Source: Symbiodinium natans (Eukaryota > Sar > Dinophyceae > Suessiales > Symbiodiniaceae). From it: 64,000 bases of DNA. Positions 1-10,893 of this stretch are shown piece by piece. The stretch is from the NCBI GenBank assembly GCA_905221605.1, contig CAJNDS010002589.1, positions 122,001 through 186,000 on the forward strand, in the 5' to 3' direction. The notes beneath the pieces are model-generated. The model searched no databases and was not told where the DNA came from. It saw nothing but the letters and a program-made list of their open reading frames with translations. The position numbers were made by a program, and so were the translations under genes. Within the stretch, counting starts at the first letter, position 1, and every line of letters starts with the position of its first letter.

Positions 1-102
1 GTTTAGGGTTTAGGGTTTAGGGTTTAGGGTTTAGGGTTAGGGTTTAGGGTTTAGGGTTTAGGGTTTAGGGTTCCGGTTTAGGGTTCAGGGTTTAGCGTTT
101 AG

Positions 103-322
103 GGTGGGGATGCCAGCAAGAGGGACGCCAGCTCGTCGATGAGTCGGGATGACTCATTTTGCGAATTTGACCTGCAGAGTTTCCTTGCTGCTGCGGTGTG
201 GTGGAAGATCGTCATGACATCCTGACCGGCAACGACCTGGAGACATGGGCCTCAAGACCAGGCCATCAGGGATGCGCTTCTGCCGTTCGAGTTGCAGAAC
301 CAGGAGTCACAGGCGCTTTGGG
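103..322 (+). CDS. Two-exon coding fragment, unknown product
   Basis: Exon A, 103-195, follows TTTAG and is open for 31 codons (GGDASKRDASSSMSRDD, then FCEFDLQSFLAAA). It ends at a GTGTGG donor. Exon B, 262-322, follows GACCAG, reads AIRDALLPFELQNQ then ESQALW, and ends at a GTTTAG donor that begins a telomere-motif array. Exon A ends in phase 0 and exon B starts in phase 0, so they join in frame over a 66-nt intron. No domain recognised; N- and C-terminal parts are not placed. Confidence 0.5.
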
Positions 323-1879
323 GTTTAGGGTTTTAGGGTTTAGGGTATAGGGTTTAGGGTTAGGGGTAAGGGTTTAGGGTTTAGGGAGTGTGAGATTTAG
401 GGTCTGTCCAGAGTAGGACGCGGAGGCCCAGGTACGCGCAGGCTGTCTAAGCCCAAGGGCGAGAGATGTATATATGTCTGGGTTTTGAAGCGTGGGTGCT
501 CTGTGCAAGACGCGTTCCTTTTTGGTTAAACCTAAACCCCAAACCGACCCTAAACCCTAAACCCTAAACCCTAAACCCTAAACCCCTGTAAGCCTGTAGG
601 CTTCCTACAGCCTAAACGCGCCCGGGTATCCATTAGCCCCAGTCTGCAATTTTCGAGACCTTCACGGAAACCCTAAATGCACGAGAGCTAAATCTCAAAC
701 CCCCAAAAAGTAGGGTTTAGGATGTACGGTTTAGGGTTTAGGGACGCCCTACGCCCCTGAACCCTAAACCATTCGAACCTGCCTGCCTGAAGGCATGTCT
801 GGCATGATGAGCAGATCTGCAGTTATCTCCAACGCAGGCCCATCGAGTTTTGCGTTTCATGGTCGAGCTTGTGTAGGGCTTAAGGACGCTTTGGCGCTTA
901 GGTGTGTTCACTTGATGGCTCTTAGGGAATGAAACCCTGTGAACCCTAAACCCTGAAACAAAAAACAAGCAAACAAACCTTCAAGGTCCCAAGCCCTCAA
1001 TGCCCGGGCCTTAAACCCCAAAAGTCCTAAACTCAAAAGCCCCCAAAAGCCCTGAACCCTAGAAGCCCTAAACTCCAACACTAAAAGCCCGCAGCATCTT
1101 CTTCACAAGTGTTTAGGGTGTTGGGTTTAGGGTATAGCGGCCGTCCTTCACCCGAACGAGCTCAGGGTATAGCGTTTGTCAGGCCGGACGGACCAGATTA
1201 CTTGAACTGAAGCCCAATTCGTCGTTGGCATAACAATCCCACTACATATGCCCATTGTGAGGGAGTATATAGGGTCCCTACTTCCCTCATTCCCTAGTAA
1301 GGACCCGAAGCTCACTCCCAACGCTACCTCCTCGGTGCCGAATACATTGAAACCTCCAAAGCTGGAATCCAAATCCTACATTCCCTATGCCCTAAACCCT
1401 AAACCCCAACATCTCACAATCACAGCCTCGAGTGCTGTGCAACTTGTGCGTCTCTGAACCCAAGGCTTCTCAGCCCTAAAAACGCCGGGGAAATCTTCCA
1501 CACACACCTCGACTAAAACCGCTATAGATGAACATGGAGTTCAACCCAAAGCGCCCGCAGTCTGGATCATTCCTAAGCCCGAAGCCCTGTAAACCCTAAA
1601 CCCCAAACCCTAAAACCTGAACCCTATAAACTCTTATAAGCCCTACACCCCAAACCCTAAAACCTAAACCCTATAAACTCTTATAACCCTAAACCCCAAA
1701 CCCTAAATCGCAGGTTCCGCGTCGCAGCCTATTCTCGCTCCATCACCAAAGGCCCTCGTGGCTCCCAAAGCTCAGCACCTTGACTTGCCAGATGGCTTTG
1801 GCTTTGGGGTTTAGTCTTTAGGGTTTAGGGTTTAGGGTTTAGGGTTTAGGGTTTAGGGTGTAACCTTTCTACCCTGAAG

Positions 1880-1988
1880 CAAGAAGTATTCCTTCATGGT
1901 GTGGCCCGCGCCTTTGCTGGTTCTTGTATTGAGGAGGAGGAGGAGGAGGAGGGGGAAGGCAATGTGTTGTGCTCTAAAGGGAGTGGGG
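1880..1988 (+). CDS. Candidate exon with a Glu run
   Basis: Open + frame reading QEVFLHGVARAFAGSC, a run of seven Glu, then GEGNVLCSKGSG. It lies after a CTGAAG acceptor-like end and runs to GGGTTTACGG, with telomere-motif arrays on both sides. Function unknown. Confidence 0.4.
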
Positions 1989-2777
1989 GTTTACGGTTTA
2001 GGGTTTAGGGTTTAGGGTTGATGTCGCGGGGCATCCTGGAAGTCATGGGCGCGTATCGGACCAAGGGAAACCCTAAGCCCTGAACCCTAAACCGGTGCTT
2101 GCTGGGTGCTAGTGTTTGTAGGGTTTGGTGGGTTTGGTGTTTTCACCCCTGACTAAGGAAAAAAAACATAGTTGTAATTCTGCGGACCTCTTTCTAAAGG
2201 AGGCCGAAAACTTGAAACCCTAAACCCTGTAGACCAGAGAAGCCCTTTCGTTCAGAGTCCTCCTTAGGGTTGAGGGTTTGGGCTTCCCAGTGGTTCTGCA
2301 GTTGCTTGGGGCGCTGGACTCGGGGAGTTTAGGGTTTAGGGTTTAGGGTTTAGGGTTTAGGGTTTAGGGTTTAGGGTTTAGGGTTTAGGGTTTAGGGTTT
2401 AGGGTTTAGGGTTTTAGGGTTTCAGGGTTTAGGGTTTAGGGGTTGGATACCCATTAGAGGGCGGCCTTAAACACCCAAACCCGAAACCCTGAGCGCGAAA
2501 TACTACGCCACCCCTAAGCCCTGGAAGCCTCATACCAGCATAGGGTGCCGAAAAGCTTAGGGAGCTTTAGGGTTTAGTGGGGAGCATTCGGGAACCTCGG
2601 GTTACACACCGCCGTTGAAACCCTAAACCCTTGTCCCTACTCCCTAAACTGCCCCTCCCTGAGGGATCCGAGAATTCCGAAACCCTAAACCCTAAACCCT
2701 AAACCCTAAACCCTAAACCCTAAACCCTAAACCCTAAACCCTAAACCCTAAACCCTAAACTGCCCCTCGCCACTGAG

Positions 2778-2841
2778 GCTGGCGCTGAGCCCCATCGGCT
2801 CCCGATACTCAGCAACGACAGGGCGTATGAGGGCCTACAGG
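2778..2841 (+). CDS. Candidate exon, unknown product
   Basis: Sits between a CCCTAAA array on the left and a TTTAGGG array on the right. Bounded by CACTGAG and a GTTTAG donor; the frame AGAEPHRLPILSNDRAY continues to the donor in phase 1. Only length and composition support it. Confidence 0.35.
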
Positions 2842-4327
2842 GTTTAGGGTTTAGGGTTTAGGGTTTAGGGTTTAGGGTTTAGGGTTTAGGGTTTAGGGTT
2901 TAGGGTTTAGGGTTTAGGAACCCTAAGCTCTAAACCCTAAACCCCAAACCCAAAACCCTAACCCTACACCCTAAACCCAAACCCTAAACCCTAAACCGTA
3001 GATCCTACACCCAGGGTGTAAGGTTCAGGGTTCAGGGTTTAGGGTAGGTAAGGGTTGAGAGTTTAGGGGACAGGACGGTTGATGCTTCAAGGTTTCAGAT
3101 GCGAGGGTTCAGGGTTTAGGGTTTAGGGTTTAGAGTGGTGTAGGGTGTGAAAGGATTTGGGGCCGGGGGCTTAAGATGTAGGAGAGCTTTGGCCGGTAAG
3201 GGCTTTTCAAACTCTGCAAGCCCTAAACCCTAAACCCCCCAACCCAAAACAAGAACCCTTTTCCCTTGAAGAGAAGTGCTAGGATTTTGAGCCCCGAGCT
3301 TTTTCTAGGGTTCCTAGAGTTTAGGGTAGGCCTTCTAGGGAAACCGCAAGCCTAAATGCCTAAAACCAAATTGCCTAAAGCCTAAACCCTAAAAGCCTAA
3401 ACCCTACAACCCAAAACCCTAAACCCAAAAAAGCCTGAACCCTGAACCCTAAACCGTAAATCCCGAATCTCAAGCCTCAACCCGAACCCCTACCCCCTGC
3501 ATGGAGGTTCAGGGTGCTTCTAACCCTCCAAAGTATAACTGCGCTTATGAGCCCCCTAAGTCCCCTGAGTCCTCTAAGTAGGTTATAAGTAGGCTTATAA
3601 TTGGGGTTATGAGTACCCATGAACCACCTAAACCCTAAGCTCTTAAGGACGCACCGTAAGTGCTTGAAGAACCCTATAGGGCTAAGGTGCTTCTCGTTGG
3701 CGCCGTATTTTTGGGGGAGTAGTAAGGTCCCCTCTAGACCCGAAACCCACAACCCTAAACCCTAAACCCTAAACCTAAGCCCAAACACCTGTATGAACCC
3801 ACCTCCACAAACCTGAAACCCAACAAGCCCTGAGTGACCCCAGACCCCAAGGACCCGAACCTGAAAAGAAACGCCGCGCCCCAAACCTAAAAGTCTTAAA
3901 CCCTATAAACCCCCTGAACCCTAATCCCATACATCCTAAACCCGGACCATCTAAACCTCTGTCTATGCAAGCAAACCCCTAATTAAGCCTCCATCTTGTA
4001 TTAACCTCACCCCCCTACCCCCTAGCATTCATACTCCCACCATGTACAAAAATATATATGTATATACTAAATTATAACTATATTGAGAGTATTTAATATT
4101 GGGTGGTAGGCGGGGTGTTTAATATTGGGGGAGGGGATTCTGTGCACAGTTTTCCTCATGGTGAGGAACGCCAAGCCCCGTGGACAAAGACATCGCCAAG
4201 TTCAACTTAGGCCTACCCGAAACCCTAAATTTTGTGAAAACCCTAAACCCCTAAACCCGATAGATCCTAACCCTAAAGTCATGCTTCAGTTTGCTGGTTA
4301 GGGGGCTGGGGAGGGGGTGGAGATGAT

Positions 4328-4610
4328 AATGTGGTCTCCTGATTAGTGTGGACCCCTCCAATAATGAAAAGTTTTCAAAAAATTATTCAGGGGACAAAAA
4401 TTCGGTTGCCCCCCTCCAATAATGAAAAGTTTTTCGGGCATGGGTTTCGGAAGAGGAGAGGGAAGAGGAGCGAACAGGAAATGAAGAGGAGCCGGTGGGG
4501 GGGGGCCCGGGGCCGAAAATTAGTTTGGGGGGGCCCCTTTTTTTTGGACATTATTGCGGGGGTGGATTTAGTTTGGGGGGGGGCCCCCACACTAATCAGG
4601 AGACCACATT
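4328..4610. mobile_element. 283-bp MITE-like element with 24-bp perfect terminal inverted repeats
   Basis: The left end (4328-4351, starting AATGTGGTCTCCTGATTAG) is the exact reverse complement of the right end (4587-4610). Inside, the 19-nt piece CCCCTCCAATAATGAAAAG occurs twice (about 4352 and 4411), and there are several G runs. There is no transposase, so it is a non-autonomous element. The target duplication is unclear (flanks GAT and AAT). Confidence 0.8.
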
Positions 4611-4754
4611 AATCTGGCATTTCAAGTTGGGGTGTAAGGTTTCAGGTTTGGCTAGCGGTCGGCGACACTATGAGGGCTGATCTAAGTATACTCAGCCTGC
4701 CATTGAAAGTCTATTTGTGTTGGGAATTAGGCCTCGCACCACCCGAAACCCTAA

Positions 4755-5030
4755 GACACGGGTTCCGTCGCTGGCATGCCTCGTGGCGGCCCTCAACGCC
4801 ATGGGAGACGCGCACCCCAAGGAAATGTATGCAGACCCCCGGCAAGGGTGGGCCATGCTGCTATTGCTGCGCTACTCGGTGCAAACTGCAACCCGTCCAC
4901 TCGGTGGGACTCACGGGGCAACGTTTGCTCAGCCGACGGGCCCCCTTCCTTGGCAATCCGACCGTTGCCCGCGCGCCGGAAGAAGCGGGTGCTCGTAGAG
5001 CTCCCCCAAGGGCAGAGGGACGAGGGTTTG
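4755..5030 (+). CDS. Coding-like GC-rich island, frame uncertain
   Basis: About 275 bp free of telomere motif, open in two + frames. One gives VPSLACLVAALNAMGD and AHPKEMYADPRQGWAM at the start; the other gives CNPSTRWDSRGNVCSAD and ARRKKRVLVELPQGQRDE at the end. This is best explained by two exons in different phases with a small intron near 4880-4900. No domain recognised. Confidence 0.4.
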
Positions 5031-5352
5031 GGTGTAGGATGTTTACGGTTTGGGGTTTGGGGTTCAAGGTTGGGGTTTCGGGCATTTTGCGGGTGTCGGA
5101 TGGCTTTGAATCTCTTGGGGATTTCAGCTATGTTGTCCTTGAGTTTGGGGTAGTTCGTGCTGGGATCCTAGTCCCTACAGCTAGCATACCTTTCAAGCCC
5201 TATAACCTTCAGGTAACCTAAACCCTCTGAAACCTAAACCCTAAACCCTAAACACTAAACCCCTATAAACCCTAAACCCTCGACCCCAAATCCCAGGTAC
5301 CCCTAAACCTCGTGAACCCTGAAGCCCTGAGTTGCGGGCCGTTCTTCTGCAG

Positions 5353-5445
5353 GTGCTGGATGGACAGATGGCCGCGAGACTGGCAGCTCTTCTGCACTTC
5401 AAGAGCGCAAAACCCCAAAGCTGGAAGCTTGAACACCCCAAAGGG
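5353..5445 (+). CDS. Candidate exon, unknown product
   Basis: Preceded by a good acceptor (GTTCTTCTGCAG). Open frame VLDGQMAARLAALLHFKS then AKPQSWKLEHPKG, ending at a GTGTTA donor; if unspliced it would stop at TAG a few bases later. CCCTAAA-rich sequence lies on both sides. Confidence 0.5.
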
Positions 5446-5773
5446 GTGTTATAGGGTTTAAACCCTCATTCCTAAACCTCAAACCCCAGACCCTCAACCC
5501 TAACTAAACCCTGAACCCTAAACCCTAAACTCGTAGCGATTCAGGCCCCGAAGATTTTCGCTGAACAGAAATTTGCCCGTCCCGCCATCCATAGAAGACT
5601 ACAGTGTGGAATACATGTAGTTACTGACTATTCGGGGGGAGGAGGGGGTGGGGTAATATTTTACGGGAGGCATTCACCTGGTAGCCTAAACCCTAAACCC
5701 TAACCTCTAAACCCGAAACCCTAAAGCTTGAAACCCCTTTGGTACCGGCGCCCTTTGGCGTACCCAAGCCAAG

Positions 5774-5827
5774 GCGTGACCACCGTGGACGAAGAGTCTG
5801 ATTCTCGCAGCATGTCGGAGGTGGATG
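5774..5827 (+). CDS. Candidate acidic exon, unknown product
   Basis: Starts after AAGCCAAG and ends at a consensus donor GTGAGG. Reads VTTVDEESDSRSMSEVD. If not spliced the same frame stops at TGA (5845-5847), so it could instead be a terminal exon. Confidence 0.45.
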
Positions 5828-5994
5828 GTGAGGCGCGTGAGAGTTGAAGGTTTAGGGTAGCCCTAACCCTACGTAAACCCTAAGCTCTAAGCCCTAAACC
5901 CTAAACCCCTGAGGGTCTGACTAGGTATGAGGCCTCAGGGTTGCAGGGGGCGGGGGGCGGGGGAGGAGCTGTTTTTTGGGGGTTTAGTGCTGAG

Positions 5995-6093
5995 GTCCTG
6001 CCGAGAGGCTCGTATCTTACCGGAGCTGGAAAGAGAAACGGTGCCCAGGATTTGAGCCATGGTCTTCGATGTTTGAAGCCCAAGGCCCTATAA
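5995..6093 (+). CDS. Candidate terminal exon, unknown product
   Basis: After GTGCTGAG the frame VLPRGSYLTGAGKRNGAQ then DLSHGLRCLKPKAL runs to a TAA outside any telomere-motif unit. It may be the 3' end of the gene whose exons lie at 5353 and 5774, but the phase chain was not resolved. Confidence 0.4.
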   Translation, partial: VLPRGSYLTGAGKRNGAQDLSHGLRCLKPKAL

Positions 6094-6361
6094 AAAACTC
6101 AAAATCATAAGCCCGGCTCTTGTTCCCTGTGGGGTTGGGTGGGGGGTGTGAGGGGAAGGGCTAGGGTCTTTAAACGCGAGCCCAAAAGCAACCCCAATGA
6201 CCCTGTGAACCCTAAACCGAAGCTTGCGCGCTTCAGTCTAGCATGCCTGGCACCCTTCGTCTTAAGTAACCTAAAACATGGACCATGTTGTTTACGGCAA
6301 AGATGCAAAAAAACAGGGCTGAGGGTCTTAGGGCTTTAGGAGAGTTTATTCTTGGGTTAAG

Positions 6362-6600
6362 TGCTGGGGAACAGAGTTCGAAGGTCTAGCAGCTTTCGAT
6401 GGGCTGTAGCCAATTGGGCGAACGCTCCTGGGGTGCAGTTTTCTTTGTCGGGTTCAGAGATTTAGGGTTTAGGGTTTAGGGTTTAGGGTTTAGGGCTAAG
6501 GGATCTCATCTAGGCATGTTTTTTTTCTTTCAGAGGGCTTTACCTAGCGAAGCAATACGGACTACCTGCGGCCCATCTCCAAGACAACGACCACCCCTGA
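6362..6600 (+). CDS. Two-exon 3' gene end with a telomere-motif intron
   Basis: Exon A, 6362-6451, reads LGNRVRRSSSFRWAVAN then WANAPGVQFSLS. Intron 6452-6535 (84 nt) starts GTTCAG, contains a TTTAGGG array, and ends with the polypyrimidine tract TTTTTTTTCTTTCAGAG. Exon B, 6536-6600, reads LYLAKQYGLPAAHLQDND, then HP and TGA. Phase 1 joins phase 1. This is one of the clearest splice structures in the window. Product unknown. Confidence 0.6.
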
Positions 6601-6960
6601 ACCCGGGGTTTAGGCTTAGGGTTGAGGGTTGAGGGTTTGGGGGTTTGGGTTTAGGGTTTAGATTTGGGTTGAGGGTTTCGGGTCTCTGGCGTACAGTTGC
6701 ACAAAATAGGGTGGTGAGATTTTTCCCTTGTCAAGAGGACATTGGCCCCAGCTCCAACACCGACCTTAACCCGAAACCCTGAACTAAAACCCATTCACCC
6801 TACAACCCCTTTGACCCTAAACCCTTAAACCCTTCACCCCAAACCTTACGTCCCCCTACTGTGTGCAGTGTGTTAGGGTCTTGGGCTTTAGGGTTTTATG
6901 GCTAAAGACTTTAGGGTTCAAGGGCTAGGGCTTGGCGGTTTAGGGCTTTCCGGTTCGCAG

Positions 6961-7033
6961 CCCGATGATGAAATAGAAGCACAAGTGGTCACCAGGAGCG
7001 CACGTCCTCGGCGCGGCTGGGCCTACTTTGAGG
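6961..7033 (+). CDS. Candidate exon, unknown product
   Basis: Acceptor TTCGCAG, then PDDEIEAQVVTRSARPRR and GWAYFE, then donor GTTTTAGG. 73 nt, start phase 0, end phase 1. Telomere-like repeat on both sides. Confidence 0.5.
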
Positions 7034-7259
7034 GTTTTAGGGTTTGAGGGTTTGAGGGTTTAGGATTTAGGGTTGAAGGGTTTAGGGTTTAAGGGTTTCA
7101 TGGTTTAGCGTTTTAGGTTTTCTAGTTTTGAGTTTTGGTTGTTATGCTTTCTTGCCCTTCTCTCCGCCCGTGCGGGGTTGCCAGATTCTGCGTCTGCCAT
7201 TCTCCTCGCCAGGGTTCAGCCCCCACCCCCATGTAGAGAATCTTGAGAACCTCCACATA

Positions 7260-7294
7260 GAGTGACCCCTTTTTTTAATTGTGCTGTTTGACTC

Positions 7295-7325
<31 letters not shown>

Positions 7326-7350
7326 TTTTGTCTCTCTTGTTGATCAAGTA
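7260..7350. repeat. CT microsatellite tract
   Basis: About 50 nt of nearly pure CT dinucleotide. It lies just upstream of a short open piece (7348-7391, WCMLDYSFSTPQR) and could act as a polypyrimidine tract. Confidence 0.7.
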
Positions 7351-7449
7351 AGTTGGTGCATGCTGGATTACTCCTTCAGCACTCCTCAGAGGTTTAGGGT
7401 TTAGGGTTTAGGGTTTAGGGTTTAGGGTTTAGGGTTTAGGGTTTAGGGT

Positions 7450-7865
7450 GTTCCAAAGTGCCGCTGTCCCGACCCGCGCCAGGGAGTGGTGGCGGGTCGG
7501 GCCACCTCGGTGCAGCGGATCCCACCCCAGCCACCCAAACTACCGCCTTTTTCGGGTTTAGAGCGGTCTACCCTCCACAGCCCCCCTATCAAGGGGGCTT
7601 ACACCTCGAGTCTCCCCGCTGGCCGGGGTGGGACGTGTTGACTGCTGCTGTTGCTTGAGCCTATACACTTTCCTGGATCAACAGGGAGCGGGACAATCTG
7701 TTTCACCCACACTGTGTTTAAGACACCCTCAAGCCCAATTCCGGACCCAAGCTCATTCATATGGCAGAATGGCGAGGGCCAAGCGCGGAAGGCCGGGCCA
7801 CCCGCTGGCGCAAGGGCTTCTCTGGCCCAGCTTGGTCTTTGTTGACCGGACCTCCTATGCTGGGG
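7450..7865. other. GC-rich unique sequence, no gene assigned
   Basis: Open pieces exist in all three + frames, but no acceptor/donor pair or domain could be chosen. It ends at a GGGGTCGCGCGTC block that recurs at about 9233-9250, bracketing the minisatellite. Confidence 0.4.
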
Positions 7866-8036
7866 TCGCGCGTCTTGGGCCCGGCCTCCCCACCGACCGG
7901 GGTCGCGCAAGGGCCGGCGGGGGGCAACCCTGGCGGGCGGCGACCCTGGCGGGGCGTGGCGGGGGCAACCCTGGCAATAGCAAGGGCAACGCAAGGGCAG
8001 CCCTGGCGGGGGCAACCCCGCTGGCGGGGGCGCGAT
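7866..8036. repeat. GGGGGCAACCCTGGC minisatellite, left part
   Basis: Degenerate copies of a roughly 15-bp unit. The same unit fills 8428-8805 and 8946-9205. The GC-rich ORFs on both strands here are by-products of the repeat. Confidence 0.85.
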
Positions 8037-8040
8037 AGAA

Positions 8041-8425
8041 ACCATTAAATCTACTGGACGTCTTAATTTAAAGATAGAATGACATTGAAAGACTTCTCAT
8101 AAAGTAAAATAGGATGAAGATAGAAGTAAATAAGATAATGAATCCTGCATTTTTATTTGGTACAGCTTTTAACATAGCATATTGGAATAAGAAATACCAT
8201 TCAGGTACGATATGTAAAGGAGTAAGTAATCCACATGCTTCTAATGCATTATCTGGATGTGAGAAAGAAGAGAAGCCGAAATGAATTTGAAGAAGATATA
8301 GATAGAGAATTAATATCTTTCCATAGAAACCTTTACTAATAATGACAGGAAAAATGATATTTTATTATTAGTGGGATTCCTTAAGAATATTAGAAGATAG
8401 AAAATGTAGCTTAAAAATATAAAAA
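8041..8425 (-). pseudogene. cob: Nuclear copy of a mitochondrial cytochrome b fragment (NUMT)
   Basis: An AT-rich island inside a very GC-rich minisatellite. On the - strand, about 8359 down to 8068 reads YLLQIHFGFSSFSHPDNA, LLTPLHIVPEWYFLFQYA, then MLKAVPNKNAGF and a hydrophobic segment. HPDN and PEWY are hallmarks of the C-terminal half of cytochrome b (Qo-site region). The fragment has no start, is cut at both ends, and a TAA at 8068-8070 may reflect a one-base insertion. It cannot encode a working protein; the spelling is alveolate-like. Confidence 0.88.
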
Positions 8426-8427
8426 AT

Positions 8428-8805
8428 GGCGGGGGCAAACCTCGGGGGCAACCCTGGCGGGGCAACCCTGGCGGGGCAACCCTGGCGGCGGGCGGGGGCA
8501 ACCCTGGCGGCCCTGGCGGGGGCAACCCTCACGGCTTTGGCGGGGGCAACCCTGGCGGGGGCAACCCTGGCGGGGGCAACCCTGGCGGGGGCAACCCTGG
8601 CGGGGGCAACCCTGGTGGGGGCAACCCTGGCGGGGGCAATTCTGGTGGGGGCAACCCTGGCGGGCAACCCTGCCTGGCAACCCTGGCGGGGGCAACCCTG
8701 GGGGGGCAATCCTGGCGGAGGCAATCCTGGCAGGGGCAACCCTGGCAGGGGCAACCCTGGCGGGGGCAACCCTGGCGGGGGCAACCCTGACGGGGGCAAC
8801 TGTAT
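8428..8805. repeat. GGGGGCAACCCTGGC minisatellite, main part
   Basis: More than 20 copies of a 15-bp unit, strongest at 8540-8660. 15 is a multiple of three, so all frames stay open; the long Pro/Gly/Ala ORFs are artefacts. Confidence 0.9.
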
Positions 8806-8945
8806 ATATGTATACATATAGACATATATGTCTGGAGTCTCAAAGGAGCTGGCGGGGGCCACTAATGGAGAACTTTGGGAGGGCCCTTCATAGAGAAGCC
8901 TGAATAGGCGAGGCCAATTCCGGGAACCAACCTAAGTAGGCTGGT

Positions 8946-9205
8946 GGGGGCAACCCTGTCACCCTGGCGGGGGCAACCGTGGCGAGGGCAACCGTGGCGG
9001 GGGCAACCCTGGCGGGGGCAAAATTGGCGGGGGCAACTTTGGTGGGGGCAAATTGGCGGGGGCAACCCTGAACCAACCCGGCAAGGGCAACCCAACCCTG
9101 GCAGGGGCAAACCTGGCGGGGCCAACCCTGACAGGGGGCAACCTGGTGGGGGCAACCCTACCCTGGCGGGGGCAACCCTGGCGGGGGCAAGCCTGGCCGG
9201 GGCGC
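8946..9205. repeat. GGGGGCAACCCTGGC minisatellite, right part
   Basis: Continuation after a 140-bp unique spacer that holds a short TATATG/CATATA palindromic stretch (8808-8832). Ends at a GGGGTCGCGCGTC copy, then telomere motif. Confidence 0.85.
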
Positions 9206-9239
9206 AACGGCTTCTTAGGCCCGACCTCCCCCGCCGGGG

Positions 9240-10800
9240 TCGCGCGTCGGGGGTTTAGGGTAAACCCTAAACCCTACACCCTAAACCCTAAACCCTAAAC
9301 CCTAAACCCTAAACCTCCTCCCTTAAAAGCCCCAGGCCCCCGGGCTCTTCGGAGCCAAACCCAAGCAGCGGCAGCCCGACCTCCACCGCGACCTTCACGC
9401 CCCAGCACCCTGGTCTTTTGGTTGTGGGGTTTAGGGTTTAGGGTTTAGGGTTTAGGACTTAGGCGTGTTTTCGGTTTTGGGGTTTAGGGTTTAGGGTTTA
9501 GGGTTTAGGGCTTTAGTAACGGCTTTAGGCTTTAGGCTTAGGGTTTAGGGTTTAGGGTTTCGGGTTTAGGGTATAGGGTTTAGGGCGTTTAGAGTTTTTA
9601 GGGGGGTTCGGCGCTTTGGGGGGTTTATGGGTTTGGGGTGTTCAGGATGCAGAGGGTTTCGGGGCTGCGGGGTTTCGGGGGCTTAGGGTGTCGGGTCAAA
9701 AGGTGAGGGTTCAGGGTTGAGACAGGTTTAGGGTATGAGGTGTCTTTGGTAGTTATAGGGGCTACGTAAGGTTTGAAGTCAAATTTTCGTGTAGAGTTTA
9801 GGGACGGCATTTATCTAAGGGTAGTTACGTGGGCCCTGAGCATGGTCCCTTACCTCCCTTAAAGGGTTCTGAAGTATGGGACCTTAGTTTGTGTAGGGTT
9901 TAGGGTTTAGGGTTTAGGGTTTAGGGTTTAGGGTTTAGGGTTTAGGGTTTAGGGTTTAGGGTTTAGGGTTTAGGGTTTAGGGTTTAGGGCATATAAGGGG
10001 CCTGCCCTTAGAATTTTTGTTGGAAGGGCCTGGGGTTTTGGGCTCAGGGTTTCGTGTGGCAGAGTCGAGGGTTGGGTTTGTAGGCTGTATCGGGGTTTAG
10101 GGATTAGGCCTCCGGAGGTTCAGGGCTTCAGGGTTGTTTCGGGCTAGGGTTTGGCTCTATTTCGGGCGTGTGTTTCTAAGAATACTTCAACATATCCCAA
10201 GCCCATACCCCTTGACCTATGAAAGGAGAATATTGGGCAAGATTACCTTACCCCTTAAACAACATGTTCTAATGGGCATGCCCAAGGGGGGGGGGGGGTT
10301 GTTGAGTTTTTCTTCTTAGAGTGTTGTTGTAGGTTGAGGGCAGTTTTCATAGTCGTTTGAAGTGTTGCTTTGGTCGAGGGTGTGCTTGTAATTCTCAAAA
10401 AACGAACATAAAGAAGTCCCAAAAGGTCTGTATCCATGCATCGTGATATTGTTTCTGTCTTCTCGGACCCCTTCAGAAAATTCGAGTAAAAGGGGTTTCT
10501 GGGCTGGGTTGCGTTGAGATTCTCTTCTTAGGGTAGTTACACGGTCTGTTAATATCGGCCCATCATTCGCTCACCCTTATATACCACTTAGCAGAATGCC
10601 CTATAAAACCCAAGGGCCCTATTTTCAGAACCCTTGAAAGAGGGTAAGGGACTATATTGAGGGACCAGGTAACCTGCCTTCTAAACCCTAAACCCTATGC
10701 TCCACACACACACACACACCCTATAAACCTTAAAGCCCGAAAGCCCTAAACCTTAAAACCCCTAAACCCTAAACCCTAAACCCTAAAATCTACCACACTT
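9240..10800. repeat. Telomere-motif mosaic
   Basis: Arrays at about 9245-9315 (CCCTAAA), 9427-9600 (degenerate) and 9897-9990 (13 units). Unique pieces between them, including a coding-like one near 9343-9428 (GAKPKQRQPDLHRDLH), have no decisive splice sites. 10000-10700 shows nothing I can name beyond a G run at 10267 and a CA microsatellite at 10707. Confidence 0.75.
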
Positions 10801-10811
10801 TGATGTCCGAG

Positions 10812-10892
10812 TCCGATGCGCGCTCACTCGTCCTTCAACACCATCGGCACGCTCGGGAGCGGCATGGTGGACGCTTGGCTGTTCAATGCAGG
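10812..10892 (+). CDS. Candidate exon, unknown product
   Basis: After CCGAG the frame MRAHSSFNTIGTLGSG then MVDAWLFNA runs to a GTTCAG donor that opens a long TTTAGGG/TTCAGGG array. It carries an in-frame ATG at 10816, so it could be a first exon. Confidence 0.4.
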
Positions 10893-10893
10893 G

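Larger units (their letters stand above)
1..4300. repeat. Mosaic of telomere-motif arrays and short unique pieces
   Basis: TTTAGGG and CCCTAAA arrays of 2-13 units alternate in orientation, separated by unique pieces of 50-250 bp. The longest runs are about 2327-2440 (+), 2680-2760 (CCCTAAA) and 2838-2930 (+). Exon-like pieces within the block are listed separately; the remainder (for example 395-530, 960-1100, 1136-1385, 3140-3990) shows degenerate motif and nothing I can name. Position 1 starts inside an array, but repeats continue across the whole window, so this does not mark a chromosome end. Confidence 0.9.

Noticed and set aside
1-75. Window start as a true chromosome end
   Set aside because: The array is short and equally long or longer arrays in both orientations occur throughout, with genes in between.
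738-968. - strand ORF with KRKTRWACVGDNCRSAH
   Set aside because: Looks protein-like but has no usable splice sites or homologue, and all better evidence is on the + strand.
2016-2052. Joining 1880-1988 to a piece starting at 2016 (LMSRGILEVMGA)
   Set aside because: The phase fits, but the intron would be only 27 nt, too short for known spliceosomal introns of this kind.
8310-9258. Pro/Leu/Arg and Gly/Ala ORFs of up to 164 codons
   Set aside because: 15-bp GGGGGCAACCCTGGC repeat keeps all frames open; one also reads backwards into the cob fragment.
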